64,000 bases of DNA from Lysinibacillus contaminans (GCF_001278945.1 NZ_LGRV01000003.1:1922001-1986000); one strand, 5' to 3'. Shown: positions 36,177 to 46,122, numbered from the stretch's first letter. The notes: generated from the sequence alone by a model not told the origin. A program made the numbers and translations.

Positions 36177-36465
36177 AATAACTATCCCCTTCTCATATGT
36201 AATCTCTTAATAGGTCTTTACGAGAATACGGCATAAAAAGTTTCAAACTTTCGTAATATTTAGTAGTTAAGTGAACAGTGTAACAGATGTTTAATTATGT
36301 TACATATGGCGATATCTTTTAGCTATGTACTCTTCAACAATTGTAAAAAGACTAGACTCATGAATACGTAAACAGCAAAGATGTTATTTCTGAAATTTCC
36401 GAATAATGTCCGCCGCTTACAACCACCTACTCATAAAGAAAAAAATATTTCTAATTAAATATCAA

Positions 36466-36592
36466 GTTGATTAGAGTGGAAGGCGGCGACTCCTAGGGGA
36501 TAAGCGAGCATCTTGAGACCCTGCAGGAGCACCGCGACGAAGCGGATCAAGGCTCGCCCCCTGGAAAGCGCCCGCCTGTAACGGAAATCAAC
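36466..36592. repeat. dispersed ~130-bp repeat with GTTGATT ends, copy 2
   Basis: It starts GTTGATTAGAGTGGAAGG, has GGCGACTCCTAGGGGATAAG and CTGGAAAGCGCCCGC inside, and ends GGAAATCAAC. It is diverged from copy 1 but has the same length and ends. The bases from 36177 to here show no gene. Confidence 0.8.
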
Positions 36593-36662
36593 GGTTCCTT
36601 GAACAAACTCTCATTAACGCTCGCCAAATAATTTGTTGACGTAATTGTATTTCAACAATGTA

Positions 36663-36697
36663 AAAAAGCCTTACTTAAAATATAAGTAAGGCTTTTT
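36663..36697. terminator. terminator of deoD
   Basis: AAAAAGCCTTACTTA pairs perfectly with TAAGTAAGGCTTTTT around AAATA; symmetric, so it can act on both strands. Confidence 0.85.
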
Positions 36698-36711
36698 CCA
36701 ATCACCGAAAA

Positions 36712-37422
36712 CTATTCATTAATAAGCGTTTCTAACGCTACAGTAATCATGTCATTAAAAGTTGTTTGACGTTCTTCCGCTGTTGTTTCTTCACCTGTAA
36801 TAACATGGTCACTCACTGTCATAATACTTAAGACGTCGATGTTGTATTTAGCTCCAAGTGTATAAAGTGCTGATGTCTCCATATCTACACCTAGCACACC
36901 GAAATCAGCCAGCTTATGAATCATGGAATCATCGTCTTCATAGAATGAATCGCCAGTGAACACATTACCTACATGAACTTTCAAATCAGCATTTTGTTTA
37001 GATAAACGATATGCTCTCTCAAGAAGCTTAAAGCTTGCGTTTGGTGCATAATTTATTTGTGGGAAAATGATGTTTTGCATTTTCGAATCATTTGTAGCCG
37101 CCATTGCCATGATAATGTCACGGATTTTCACTTCACGCTTCATAGCTCCGATTGTACCAATGCGAATAATATTTTTCACACCATAATCTTTAATGAGTTC
37201 AGTGGCATAAATACTCATGGAAGGAGCACCCATTCCAGAAGATTGAATAGAAATTTTCTGCCCTTTATACGTTCCCGTATAACCATACATTCCGCGAACT
37301 GTATTATGACACTCAACATCCTCTAAAAAAGTATCTGCAATATATTTAGCACGAAGTGGATCTCCTGGCATCAATACTTTCTCAGATATTTGACCTTCTT
37401 TTGCATTTAAATGGATACTCAT
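36712..37422 (-). CDS. deoD: purine-nucleoside phosphorylase (DeoD type)
   Basis: A 236-residue hexameric-type phosphorylase: [13 protein letters not shown] (phosphate site, ~20), [23 protein letters not shown], and VDMETSALY with SDH in MTVSDH. It splits purine nucleosides with phosphate to base and ribose-1-phosphate. ATG 37420-37422 follows GGAGGT; an earlier reading from 37440 lacks support. It is 30 bases behind an NCS1 permease gene, and the two form a salvage operon. Confidence 0.95.
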   Translation of the reverse strand: MSIHLNAKEGQISEKVLMPGDPLRAKYIADTFLEDVECHNTVRGMYGYTGTYKGQKISIQSSGMGAPSMSIYATELIKDYGVKNIIRIGTIGAMKREVKIRDIIMAMAATNDSKMQNIIFPQINYAPNASFKLLERAYRLSKQNADLKVHVGNVFTGDSFYEDDDSMIHKLADFGVLGVDMETSALYTLGAKYNIDVLSIMTVSDHVITGEETTAEERQTTFNDMITVALETLINE

Positions 37423-37452
37423 AATTTTTCTTACCTCCAAATAATTGATATG

Positions 37453-38841
37453 TTAGATTGTTTTCGCTTCTCTATCTTCTGTTTGCTTCTTCAATTGTGC
37501 TGATGAATAAATCCAGCTTAAGACTAAACCAACCGCAAATGTTAGTAAGACGCCCAGGCTGTTACCTTCAAAGATTCCCTTAGCAAATATAGCAGGAATT
37601 ATTGGGTTTTCAGTGAACAGAAGTCCAACGATAACACTCACAAACCATATAATTACATTTCCTTTATTTACATCAATATTTTTATCGCCTGAAATGATAT
37701 CAGGGTCATAGCCTTGCTTTTTGCGTAGGATAACGTAATCCGCTACGAATACAGCAGTCCATGCTGCCAAGCCAATACCGACAACCCCTAAGAACATTTG
37801 GAATGAACCTAAGAAGTCACCATTGATGAATAACACATACGTCGGAAGCAATACCATGATTGCACCATGTAAAATAATAGATGCTCGATCTGAAATTTTT
37901 ATATTTGTAGCTTCTAAAGCATTACGTCCGGAACGAAGTGAAATAACTGCTGGTGGAATGATTCCGCCAAGTGCTGTAATAAAGTATGGAATAACCATCC
38001 ATTTAGGCATTTGTAACGCTAATGCAGCAATAGGATCCGCTGAATTAACTAGTTCAGGATTCGTTGCATTCATTAAAATCCCTAAGAACATGATGACAAA
38101 TAGTGGTGTAGCTGATGCGAATGTAGTTGTCCAGAAAATCGATTTATTCGAAGATTGAGGACTTTGATAACAAGAGTAATCACTCGCACACATTGCCCAG
38201 CTAAGTGCAGAACCTGCAATAATGATGGAAATCGCAGGTAGTACTCCGCCAACCCAGTCTCCATTTGGCATATTCATAAGTGCTGACCAGTCTGTTTGAG
38301 GTACTAAAATAATCAATACAACTACTGTTAGAGCACCAAAAATGTAGGTGAAAATAGTTTGAGCTTTAACAAGTGTTTCTTGATTTACAAGAGATAATGC
38401 CATAATTGCAATAGCAAGACCGATTAGTCCAATTATCTGTGTTGTTGTTGTTACTTCTAATCCCATTGCAGTGACAATTGCATTTATTGAGAAAATACCA
38501 GTAGGAACATTACCGACACTCAGCCAACCAATTAAACAAATCCATGCCAGTACAGCTGGAATCAAGTTTCCTTTATTTCCAAAAGGTGCTCGAGATAAAA
38601 CAAAGGTCGGTGCTTTTCCTAGCTTACCTGGTAAGCTAAGATATCCGATAAGGGCAAACGATGCAGCCCCTAAGAATGCAGCTACGACTGATTGAATAAA
38701 GTTAAGACCATAACTTACGATAATCCCTCCATAAACCAATCCCATTATACCGATATTCAATGAAAACCATATCCAAAATAATTGCTTAGGTTGTCCAACT
38801 CTTTCGTTTTCTGGAATTAAATCAGGGTGTTTTTGACTCAT
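37453..38841 (-). CDS. NCS1-family nucleobase permease (cytosine/purine type)
   Basis: A 462-residue transporter with 12 predicted helices. Family features include QLFWIWFSLNIGIMGLVYGG (~20), SRAPFGNKGNLIPA (~83), WICLIGWLSVG, and CASDYSCYQ (~223). NCS1 carriers such as CodB import nucleobases with a cation. With deoD behind it, purine or cytosine uptake is likely, though the exact base cannot be read. The pair interrupts the conserved cca-birA order, so it is a local insertion. Confidence 0.88.
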   Translation of the reverse strand: MSQKHPDLIPENERVGQPKQLFWIWFSLNIGIMGLVYGGIIVSYGLNFIQSVVAAFLGAASFALIGYLSLPGKLGKAPTFVLSRAPFGNKGNLIPAVLAWICLIGWLSVGNVPTGIFSINAIVTAMGLEVTTTTQIIGLIGLAIAIMALSLVNQETLVKAQTIFTYIFGALTVVVLIILVPQTDWSALMNMPNGDWVGGVLPAISIIIAGSALSWAMCASDYSCYQSPQSSNKSIFWTTTFASATPLFVIMFLGILMNATNPELVNSADPIAALALQMPKWMVIPYFITALGGIIPPAVISLRSGRNALEATNIKISDRASIILHGAIMVLLPTYVLFINGDFLGSFQMFLGVVGIGLAAWTAVFVADYVILRKKQGYDPDIISGDKNIDVNKGNVIIWFVSVIVGLLFTENPIIPAIFAKGIFEGNSLGVLLTFAVGLVLSWIYSSAQLKKQTEDREAKTI

Positions 38842-39153
38842 TTCCTTCGCCCTCTTTCTACTTTATAGTTAATTTCCCCTAAAACATTAAAATTTATGAG
38901 TGATTCATGACTTTAATTTATGAACGTATATTATTAACTCACATTTCGCACCCAATAATACACTTCTGACGTCAGACCTCTAAAATTTCAAAAAGAAAAT
39001 CATCTAATCACTCTTCATGAAAACCCTTACAACAAATATAATAGCACCACATAAATTAAATTTAAAATGATATGTACAGAAAAAAACTTTGGATGTGTCT
39101 TTTTTTTGACAGTGAGCTCGAGTGTCAGTCACTCCCTAAAATAAACGCAAATG
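38842..39153. other. non-coding gap before the NCS1 permease
   Basis: It must hold the promoter of the permease-deoD operon; I see no clear hexamers or operator. Confidence 0.35.
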
Positions 39154-39193
39154 ACCCAAAAGTAACTAGTTTTTTACTTAGTCACTTTTGGGC
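39154..39193 (-). terminator. hairpin after cca
   Basis: CCCAAAAGTGACTAAG pairs with CTAGTTACTTTTGGG on the minus strand (one bulge, one G-U); the T tract after it is poor. Confidence 0.5.
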
Positions 39194-39199
39194 CAATTT

Positions 39200-40378
39200 T
39201 CATCCTTTATGGAAAATCTGCAGCTCAAACCAATCCTTTATGTGTTGTCGCTCATTTTCTACTTCACCAGCTACAACTGCTTCTAGCATTTCTTGTAGTG
39301 CCTCTTTTAGCCACGGTCCACGTTTTTGTCCAGACCAATTTTGTAAATCAAGCCCGTTTACAACCAGTTCATTCCGCGTTCGAATTGGCAATCTCGCCTG
39401 TGCTTCCCGAATACCGTCCTGTGTCACCTCAACTTGAAGCTTTTGTAATTTGGAAAAATCAAGCGCCGTAACAAGTGCTGCCTCCGAATACGTGAAATAA
39501 TCCATCTTTGTCCAGCCCATCTGTAACGCTTCAAAAGCTGCTAAAACAGCCTTAATAAAAGAAGTTTCCTTATTCGATAATCGGTAACTACGTAATACTT
39601 CTGGCCAATTTTCGCCTTGTAACCATGCAAAATAAGCCCAGCCAATTTGGGCATCCTTCGTACTAAACCCTTGCCATTGTTCCGCTTCAAATTTACCTGG
39701 TAAATATGTCGCTAAGCCACTTTCCACAAGTGTTAACAGCCCATTATAGACAGCTTTGCCTACCCATAACTTATCGAGCTCTGCTTTGACACGTTCTATA
39801 GCAATCCACTCGATATCAGCTGCTTGCTCATGCATCGCCTGCTTGGTAGCTGGTTCAATTGTAAAACTAAGCTGTGCAGCAAAGCGCGCTGCCCTTAGCA
39901 TACGAAGAGCATCCTCAGCAAAACGGGCCTGCGCTTCCCCTACCGCACGGATCACACAAGCCTCAATATCTTCTCGTCCACCATAATAATCAACCAAAGA
40001 ACCGTCACGACGCATCGCAATGGCATTCATCGTAAAATCACGGCGACGTAAATCCTCTGCTAATGAGCGCACAAACTGCACGACCTCCGGGCGACGATGA
40101 TCGGTATATTCTCCGTCTGTACGGTATGTTGTTACTTCCACTGGGGATTCAGGCACAATCACAAGTACCGTACCATGCTGTATACCGATGTCGACTGTAT
40201 GTGCGAAAATCTCCTTCACTTCTGATGGCATCGCACTCGTTGCTACATCCACATCATGTACAGCACGGCCAAGTAAAGCGTCTCTCACAGCGCCCCCAAC
40301 GACAACTGCCTCATAGCCTGCATTTTCTAGTTGTTTAATGACAGTAAATGCCGCCTGCCATTCTTTATTGTTTTGCAT
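39200..40378 (-). CDS. cca: CCA tRNA nucleotidyltransferase
   Basis: A 392-residue class II enzyme: VVGGAVRDALLGRAVHDVDVA holds the GG...R and DxD catalytic parts, followed by TYRTDGEY, RRDFTMNAIAM and the ERVKAELDKL helix. It adds CCA to tRNA 3' ends. ATG 40376-40378 overlaps the bshA stop by 14 bases; a reading from 40450 lies wholly inside bshA and is unlikely. The bshA-cca order is as in B. subtilis. Confidence 0.94.
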   Translation of the reverse strand: MQNNKEWQAAFTVIKQLENAGYEAVVVGGAVRDALLGRAVHDVDVATSAMPSEVKEIFAHTVDIGIQHGTVLVIVPESPVEVTTYRTDGEYTDHRRPEVVQFVRSLAEDLRRRDFTMNAIAMRRDGSLVDYYGGREDIEACVIRAVGEAQARFAEDALRMLRAARFAAQLSFTIEPATKQAMHEQAADIEWIAIERVKAELDKLWVGKAVYNGLLTLVESGLATYLPGKFEAEQWQGFSTKDAQIGWAYFAWLQGENWPEVLRSYRLSNKETSFIKAVLAAFEALQMGWTKMDYFTYSEAALVTALDFSKLQKLQVEVTQDGIREAQARLPIRTRNELVVNGLDLQNWSGQKRGPWLKEALQEMLEAVVAGEVENERQHIKDWFELQIFHKG

Positions 40379-41510
40379 GCTTTTTTTCAGCAACCTTCTC
40401 GTACATTTTTTCATATTGCTCGACAATTTTCGATGAGTGGAATTTTTCACTCACAGCACGGATTGCCGCCTCACGGAATTTCTGTAATTTCGCTTCATCA
40501 TTCAACAAATCGATTGCATACATAGCAACTGCATCTGTATCGCCTTCTTCTACTAAATAGCCATCAACACCGTGTTCAATGACCTCTGGAATACCGCCTA
40601 CAGCTGAACCGATACACGGTACACCACAAGCCATTGCTTCTAGTAATACAAGTCCAAATGACTCTTGATGTGACAGTAATAATTTCAAATCACTTATCGC
40701 ATATAGTTCAGCTAGGTTTTCCTGCTTACCTAAAAATAGGACATCTCTTGCATAAGCACTTTCTTTTACCTGATCCATGATACGATGTTTTTCCGGACCA
40801 TCTCCTACAAGTAATAGCTTTGCTTTTGTATGTTCACGAATTTTCATAAACGCGTCAACGATATGCGGTAAGTTTTTAATTTTACGGAAGTTAGATACAT
40901 GAATAATGACTTTTTCATCTTCATGAATACCGAACTGTTCTTTCAAATCGCCTGGATCTAATGGACGATATTCACGTTCATCAACGAAATTATAAATCGT
41001 TTCGATTGGCTTCACTGTATCGATTAGTTCATATGTTTGTTCTTTTAATGCATCTGAAACCGTTGTTACAACGTCAGATTTATTAATGCCATATTTTATC
41101 GCTTGCACAAGTGTTGAATCTTGACCAAGTACGGTAATATCTGTACCATGTAACGTCGTCACAATGCCAACATCCTGCCCACTCATTTCACGAGCTAATA
41201 CAGCACATACAGCATGTGGAATCGCATAATGTACGTGCAACACGTCTAGCCCTTCATCTTTAATCACGTCCGCCATTTTACTCGCAAGTGCAATATCATA
41301 TGGCGAATATTGAAATACTGAATAATTGCTCACTTCTACTTCATGGAAAAAGACGGTCGGATAAATTTTATTTAATCGAAATGGTACGCTTGAGGTGATG
41401 AAATGAATTTCGTGCCCTCTCTCTGCAAGCATTTTCCCTAATTCTGTTGCAATTACACCAGAGCCCCCAACTGTTGGGTAACAAGTAATGCCGATTTTTA
41501 GCTTTCTCAT
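40365..41510 (-). CDS. bshA: N-acetyl-alpha-D-glucosaminyl L-malate synthase (BshA)
   Basis: A 381-residue GT4 glycosyltransferase: GGSGVIATELGKMLAERGH (~15), HVHYAIPHAVCAVLA, TTLHGTDITVLG, and the EX7E-type ESFGLVLLEAMACGVPCIG (~287). It joins UDP-GlcNAc and malate, the first step to bacillithiol. In B. subtilis bshB1 precedes it; here the 295 bases upstream hold only a dispersed repeat, so the deacetylase step must be encoded elsewhere. Confidence 0.95.
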   Translation of the reverse strand: MRKLKIGITCYPTVGGSGVIATELGKMLAERGHEIHFITSSVPFRLNKIYPTVFFHEVEVSNYSVFQYSPYDIALASKMADVIKDEGLDVLHVHYAIPHAVCAVLAREMSGQDVGIVTTLHGTDITVLGQDSTLVQAIKYGINKSDVVTTVSDALKEQTYELIDTVKPIETIYNFVDEREYRPLDPGDLKEQFGIHEDEKVIIHVSNFRKIKNLPHIVDAFMKIREHTKAKLLLVGDGPEKHRIMDQVKESAYARDVLFLGKQENLAELYAISDLKLLLSHQESFGLVLLEAMACGVPCIGSAVGGIPEVIEHGVDGYLVEEGDTDAVAMYAIDLLNDEAKLQKFREAAIRAVSEKFHSSKIVEQYEKMYEKVAEKKHAKQ

Positions 41511-41532
41511 TCGATTATCATCCTCTCCTAAT

Positions 41533-41715
41533 CAAATACGCCAGAACGTATTTGTAGCTGTCTTTGCGTTGCACTTTTCTTTTTAGCCCTGAAAAATTGT
41601 ACCCATAATACGAATCGTTCTAAGGCCTGTGTGAATTAGGTTGGCTTGCCGCTGTCACACGGATGTGACTAACTTAAGCTAACTCCCTTGATTCCTTACA
41701 AAATCTGGGCTACTG
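41533..41715. repeat. dispersed hairpin repeat, copy A (diverged)
   Basis: It starts with CAAATACG/CGTATTTG and contains AGGCCTG, then GCTGTCACACGGATGTGACTAAC, cut here at 20: GCTGTCACACGGATGTGACT. It parallels copy B at 52180-52400 (CAATTACG...CGTAATTG, AGGCCTG, TTGTCGCATGGATGCGACGT). It fills the place where bshB1 would be. 41716-41805 shows nothing else. Confidence 0.6.
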
Positions 41716-41805
41716 TTGCTACAATTTCGCGCAAAATATTTCTGAGACATCCAGCTAGGGCATAACTTAATTCCGTGTGTAATAATACATACACTACAGG
41801 TTTGA

Positions 41806-42210
41806 TTAACCACGTCGCTCTTGAATCAATCGCCAATCCACAAATCCTTTTTGCAGGCCTTTTAGTAATATTTCTGCAGTCCCCATATTCGTAGCTAGTG
41901 GAATTTGATAAACATCACAAAGACGAATAAGGGCAGAAACATCGGGCTCATGTGGTTGTGCTGTTAGTGGATCACGGAAAAATATAATCATGTCCATATC
42001 ATTATTGGCAATCATCGCACCAATTTGTTGGTCTCCACCTAATGGACCTGAGCGAAAACGTGTTACCTCTAGACCTGTTGCATCTATCACTCGCAGTCCT
42101 GTTGTACCTGTTGCAAAGAGCGTATGCTCACTTAAAATATCACGATAAGCAATAGCAAATTGTACTAAATCATCTTTTTTACGGTCATGCGCAATTAATG
42201 CAATCTTCAT
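41806..42210 (-). CDS. mgsA: methylglyoxal synthase
   Basis: The 134-residue enzyme begins [18 protein letters not shown], with TGTTG near 37, [14 protein letters not shown] (~58, catalytic Asp region) and a [18 protein letters not shown] end typical of MgsA. It turns dihydroxyacetone phosphate into methylglyoxal, a glycolytic overflow path. ATG 42208-42210 is preferred over the ATG 9 bases earlier because AGGA lies at a proper distance. It sits between dapB and bshA as in B. subtilis. Confidence 0.95.
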   Translation of the reverse strand: MKIALIAHDRKKDDLVQFAIAYRDILSEHTLFATGTTGLRVIDATGLEVTRFRSGPLGGDQQIGAMIANNDMDMIIFFRDPLTAQPHEPDVSALIRLCDVYQIPLATNMGTAEILLKGLQKGFVDWRLIQERRG

Positions 42211-42299
42211 AGCAATCATCCTATTCTACTCAAATTTACCTTGTGGCAATGTATGTTCAGTTTTCGAATCAATAGAGGAAATCTCTCCATTCATTCATG

Positions 42300-43097
42300 T
42301 TAAATAATATTTTCTAAACCATATACAAGCTGGTCCATTTTCATCACTTCTTCGACGCAAAATGCAACGCCTGACATAAATGAAGCGCGATTTAATGAGT
42401 CATGACGAATCGTTAAAAGCTGTCCGTCCCCACCAAATAATACTTGTTGATGTGCTACTAAACCAGGTAACCGTACTGAGTGAATACGCATGCCATCAAA
42501 ATCAGCACCTCTCGCGCCTTCAATTGTTTCTTTTTCTTCTAAGTGCCCTTGTATTTTCTGTGCGCGCACTTCTTGAATCATTTGCGCTGTCTTCACACCA
42601 GTACCAGACGGAGCATCTAACTTTTGGTCATGATGCATTTCAATAATTTCAACATCTGGTAAATATTTAGCTGCTTCTTTGGCGAATTTCATCATTAAAA
42701 TAGCACCAATGGCAAAGTTTGGCGCGATAATGCAACCCAGATCCTTTTCTCTCGCCAGTGCTGTTAATTCCTCTAGTTGAGCATCTGTAAAGCCTGTTGT
42801 ACCGATAACAGGTCTTACATTTAATGCTAATGCTTCTTTGGTATGCTTATAGACGGCATGTGGATTTGTTAAATCAACCAATACATCCGGATCAGTCGCT
42901 GCTACAAGCTCTTTCATGTCCGTGAAAATCGGTGCTGTATAGTTGGAAGGGAACATGTCTAAATCTGCTAAAGTCACCCCAACCTCCTTATAATCAAGTA
43001 CAGCAACTAATTCCATTTTGCCATTTTTCATGATGGTATGTACAGCTTCTGCTCCCATTTTTCCTCTTGGTCCTGCTATTGCTACACGAATAGTCAT
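42300..43097 (-). CDS. dapB: 4-hydroxy-tetrahydrodipicolinate reductase
   Basis: A 265-residue Dap[16 protein letters not shown] (NAD(P) loop, ~5), [26 protein letters not shown] and the catalytic/substrate segment [14 protein letters not shown] near 154. It works in lysine and diaminopimelate synthesis. It overlaps the MazG-like gene by one base. Lysine precursors also feed the cell wall and dipicolinate. Confidence 0.96.
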   Translation of the reverse strand: MTIRVAIAGPRGKMGAEAVHTIMKNGKMELVAVLDYKEVGVTLADLDMFPSNYTAPIFTDMKELVAATDPDVLVDLTNPHAVYKHTKEALALNVRPVIGTTGFTDAQLEELTALAREKDLGCIIAPNFAIGAILMMKFAKEAAKYLPDVEIIEMHHDQKLDAPSGTGVKTAQMIQEVRAQKIQGHLEEKETIEGARGADFDGMRIHSVRLPGLVAHQQVLFGGDGQLLTIRHDSLNRASFMSGVAFCVEEVMKMDQLVYGLENII

Positions 43098-43432
43098 TAT
43101 TCTTCATCCTTCCTAGTCCATCGATCTTTATCTCGCGTTTCAAATTTATTTATGACGCCAAGTAGTGCCTCATCTAGTTTAATTCCTTGAGCATTTGCAA
43201 AACATACTAATACGAAGAAAAAGTCGCCTAATTCTTCTTCAATACTATTCGTAGCTTCTGTGCTCTTTTTCTTTTTTTGTCCGTAGACGTCCTGCACTTC
43301 ACGTGACAATTCACCAAGTTCTTCTGTTAAACGTGCTAACAGCTCAAACGGTGGAAAATAACCTTCTTTAAATTGTCCGATATAATCGTCTACACGCTTT
43401 TGCAAAGCCTGCATGCTCATTTGATCTTTCAT
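43097..43432 (-). CDS. MazG-like nucleotide pyrophosphohydrolase (YpjD)
   Basis: A 111-residue all-alpha protein with the MazG metal motif pattern: [15 protein letters not shown] (EExxE type) near residue 28 and [16 protein letters not shown] (ExxD) near 63. It probably hydrolyses nucleoside triphosphates, possibly damaged ones. In B. subtilis ypjD also lies directly before dapB. Confidence 0.9.
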   Translation of the reverse strand: MKDQMSMQALQKRVDDYIGQFKEGYFPPFELLARLTEELGELSREVQDVYGQKKKKSTEATNSIEEELGDFFFVLVCFANAQGIKLDEALLGVINKFETRDKDRWTRKDEE

Positions 43433-43457
43433 TTATTTTCACACTCCTACACTATAT

Positions 43458-43485
43458 CGTATATATTTTACACCATTGTTGTCAA
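43458..43485 (-). promoter_or_regulatory. promoter of the ypjD-dapB unit
   Basis: TTGACA (43480-43485) and TATACG (43458-43463), 16 bases apart on the minus strand. Confidence 0.5.
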
Positions 43486-43550
43486 AAACAATAAAATATC
43501 AGATAATAGAATGCACTACTTCATTTGTCAGAAAATTCACGGGAGGTATT

Positions 43551-44420
43551 ATGCTCAAACAAATTAAAATACGCAACGTCCTGGCAATAATGCTCGGCGC
43601 AGCGATATATAGCTTTGGTTTAGTACATTTTAATATGCAACACCAGCTTGGGGAAGGCGGCTTCAGTGGTATTACCCTTGTTTTCTATTTTACACTAGGT
43701 TGGGACCCTGCATTGCTAAATTTGCTATTAAACATCCCAATGTTTTTCATTGGCTGGCGTTTACTCGGAAAAAAAGCTTTTATCTATACCGTTATTGGCA
43801 CGGTTTCCGTTTCTATTTTCTTAAAAATCTTCCAAGTTTATCAGTTCGATATTCATTTACAAGATGATTTATTCCTTGTCTCACTCTTTGCAGGGGTATT
43901 TGTCGGACTTGGGCTTGGTATTGTCTTCCGCTTTGGTGGTACAACGGGTGGTGTCGATATTTTAGCACGCCTAGCTCACAAATATTTGGGCTGGAGCATG
44001 GGAAAATCGATGTTTATGTTTGATGCGATAGTTATTTTATTATCGTGGCTGACGTTTTTAGATGCGCGTTCAATGATGTATACACTCGTTGCGGTATTCG
44101 TCGGGGCTCGTGTGATTGACTTTGTACAAGACGGGGCTTATGCAGCGCGTGGTGCACTCATTATTTCAGAAAATCCTAGTGCCATTGCCGATATGATTTC
44201 GCTGCGGATGGAACGAGGAGTAACGACTTTACAAGGTCAGGGTCACTTCACTAAAGAAGATAAGGAAGTATTATACTGCGTTGTAGGTCGTAATGAACTG
44301 GTTCGCTTAAAATCAATTATTCACGAAGTAGATCCACATGCATTCGTATCAATTTTTGAAGTGCACGATGTCGCCGGTGAAGGTTTTACCCTCGACGATC
44401 AAAAACAACCGTTACACTAA
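43551..44420 (+). CDS. YitT-family membrane protein (YpjC type)
   Basis: A 289-residue protein with five to six N-terminal helices containing GGFSGITLVFYF and RFGGTTGGVDILARL (the two YitT repeats), and a C-terminal soluble DUF2179 domain (GVTTLQGQGHFTKEDKEVLY). The role of YitT proteins is not established. ATG 43551 follows GGGAGGT by 3-4 bases; a longer reading from 43476 lacks a site. It is divergent here from ypjD and dapB. Confidence 0.88.
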   Translation: MLKQIKIRNVLAIMLGAAIYSFGLVHFNMQHQLGEGGFSGITLVFYFTLGWDPALLNLLLNIPMFFIGWRLLGKKAFIYTVIGTVSVSIFLKIFQVYQFDIHLQDDLFLVSLFAGVFVGLGLGIVFRFGGTTGGVDILARLAHKYLGWSMGKSMFMFDAIVILLSWLTFLDARSMMYTLVAVFVGARVIDFVQDGAYAARGALIISENPSAIADMISLRMERGVTTLQGQGHFTKEDKEVLYCVVGRNELVRLKSIIHEVDPHAFVSIFEVHDVAGEGFTLDDQKQPLH

Positions 44421-44494
44421 AATTGACGCTGGACAAATTGGTAGGCACAGAGAAAGCGGTTCTCGCAATAAAACTCTAATAAAAATCACTTCTT

Positions 44495-44555
44495 AGGATT
44501 TAGCGCTCTGGCGTTCGCTTTCCCGCAGAAATCTCACACCTCCGCGCTAAATCCT
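44495..44555. repeat. 61-bp element with 12-bp perfect inverted ends
   Basis: AGGATTTAGCGC (44495-44506) is mirrored by GCGCTAAATCCT (44544-44555), enclosing TTCGCTTTCCCGCAGAAA. It may be a miniature repeat or a large hairpin after the YitT gene. The rest of 44421-44683 shows no gene. Confidence 0.7.
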
Positions 44556-44683
44556 TATAAAAAATGTAATGCTCCTGCAAATAATTACTATAAAAATTTC
44601 AACATTAGCGTTTTTCAGTGCCCTAGACAAATTGTCTGGCGTTTTCTAATTAATTTGATTAAAAAGTGCATTCAACGCAAAAG

Positions 44684-44726
44684 AAAAACTCGCCATAGCA
44701 CAATAAATGCACTACAACGAGTCTTT
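44684..44726 (-). terminator. terminator of the zinc peptidase gene
   Basis: ACTCG...GTAGTGCA pairs with TGTGCTA...CGAGT on the minus strand, followed by TTTTTCTTTT. Confidence 0.7.
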
Positions 44727-44729
44727 TAA

Positions 44730-45416
44730 TTAGTCATCACTACGCATATTCGTAAAAATTAAAATTAAACGTAATAATTCAAGCACAGCTACTGCTGCTG
44801 CTGCTACGTATGTTAATGCAGCGGCACTTAACACTTTACGTGCTGGACGTTCTTCTTCATTCGTAATAATACCCATTGAATTCATTTGCACAAGCGCACG
44901 CTTAGACGCATCAAACTCTACTGGCAATGTTACTAATTGGAACACGACACCTGCAGCTAATAAGACAATACCAAGCAGTAAAAAATTCGTGCTACTTGCA
45001 AAAATACCAATCATTACGAAAATCCATGATGCATTTGATGAAATATTTGCAACTGGTACAAGTTTACTACGTAAAGTAAGCATTGAATACGCTTCTTTAT
45101 GTTGAATTGCATGTCCTACCTCATGGGCAGCAACCGCAGCACCAGCAATACTCGATTCATAGAAGTTACTTTCAGATAAAGCAACTGTTTTAGTCGCCGG
45201 ATTATAGTGGTCTGATAACACACCTTGTGTCGGCACAACACGTACATCATACAAACCGTTTGCATCCAAAATTGCACGGGCAACTTCAGCACCAGTTTGT
45301 CCTTTCGCTGTACGTACTTTTGCAAATTTCTTATATGTGCCTTTTACTTTAAGCTGTGCATAAAGTGGTAGCAGCATAATTATTGCAAAATAGACAATAT
45401 ACATACTTGTTGACAA
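44730..45416 (-). CDS. membrane zinc metallopeptidase (YugP family)
   Basis: A 228-residue protein with an N-terminal helix, the zinc motif HEVGH near residue 96 (AAHEVGHAIQHKEAYS), two central helices (WIFVMIGIFA..., LLLGIVLLAAGVVF) and a hydrophobic C-terminal segment. This is the neutral zinc metallopeptidase family 2 layout of YugP. Substrates are not known; a membrane-linked proteolytic role is inferred. Its location next to the DUF1405 gene is where B. subtilis has ypjB. Confidence 0.9.
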   Translation of the reverse strand: MSTSMYIVYFAIIMLLPLYAQLKVKGTYKKFAKVRTAKGQTGAEVARAILDANGLYDVRVVPTQGVLSDHYNPATKTVALSESNFYESSIAGAAVAAHEVGHAIQHKEAYSMLTLRSKLVPVANISSNASWIFVMIGIFASSTNFLLLGIVLLAAGVVFQLVTLPVEFDASKRALVQMNSMGIITNEEERPARKVLSAAALTYVAAAAVAVLELLRLILIFTNMRSDD

Positions 45417-45464
45417 TTTTTTATCCCCTTTCTAGCTTTATGATTTAATTCTAGCTAGTTTTTA

Positions 45465-46061
45465 TTATTTCGGCAAATGATTACGCCATTTAATAGAAAA
45501 AATCGCTAAACTGATACAAATAATGGACAACCAAAATGTAAAGTACCCAATATAGTTTGTGTAATCCGCAAGAACACGATACATCGGCATTTGCCCAAAC
45601 ACATAATCGATGACATCATTATGCAATGTCCAAACGGCCGCAACACCTACATGCCATAATTTAAATGTATATTTTGATAAATAGATGACAGCCTGTGCAG
45701 CCATTGCAAAGTGTGAGCCGACTAGCATCCAGCCCTGCCAGCCAATCGAGCCTGTTTCTATTAATGTCAAAATATTCATGACATCTGCCCATAACCCATA
45801 TTTCACAAGCGTCACAAGCGCTAAAACCTCCATTAAAGGCCAGCTTTTACCTAAGATCCACGCCACTAACACAAAACAAAAAAACAAGCTAGCTGTCGGA
45901 CTATCTGGCACGAAAATATAAAAAATCGGCTCTGTTATGGCTAGTTGCCACCCATACCAGTAGTACCCATATAACGTCCCTAAAAAATTCACAATAAGTA
46001 ACACAATCAAAAATGAACGGTGCGTTAATAAATACCAAATATTTGCGCGTGTTAGTTGCAT
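45465..46061 (-). CDS. DUF1405 membrane protein (YpjA)
   Basis: A 198-residue protein with about six membrane segments (FLIVLLIVNFLGTLYGYYWY, then LFFCFVLVAWILGKSW, etc.) and the conserved FIFVPDSPT and ALVTLVKYGLWA segments of DUF1405. The function is unknown. It follows qcrC, as ypjA does in B. subtilis, but the terminator at 46123 separates the two. Confidence 0.88.
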   Translation of the reverse strand: MQLTRANIWYLLTHRSFLIVLLIVNFLGTLYGYYWYGWQLAITEPIFYIFVPDSPTASLFFCFVLVAWILGKSWPLMEVLALVTLVKYGLWADVMNILTLIETGSIGWQGWMLVGSHFAMAAQAVIYLSKYTFKLWHVGVAAVWTLHNDVIDYVFGQMPMYRVLADYTNYIGYFTFWLSIICISLAIFSIKWRNHLPK

Positions 46062-46122
46062 GTTTAAAACTCCTTTATGTTTGCCTTATTCTACATTACT
46101 GCTAGTATGTATAAAAATGATG

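Noticed and set aside
37057-37326. Plus-strand frames inside deoD and the other long genes
   Set aside because: These are antisense shadows of well-supported genes.
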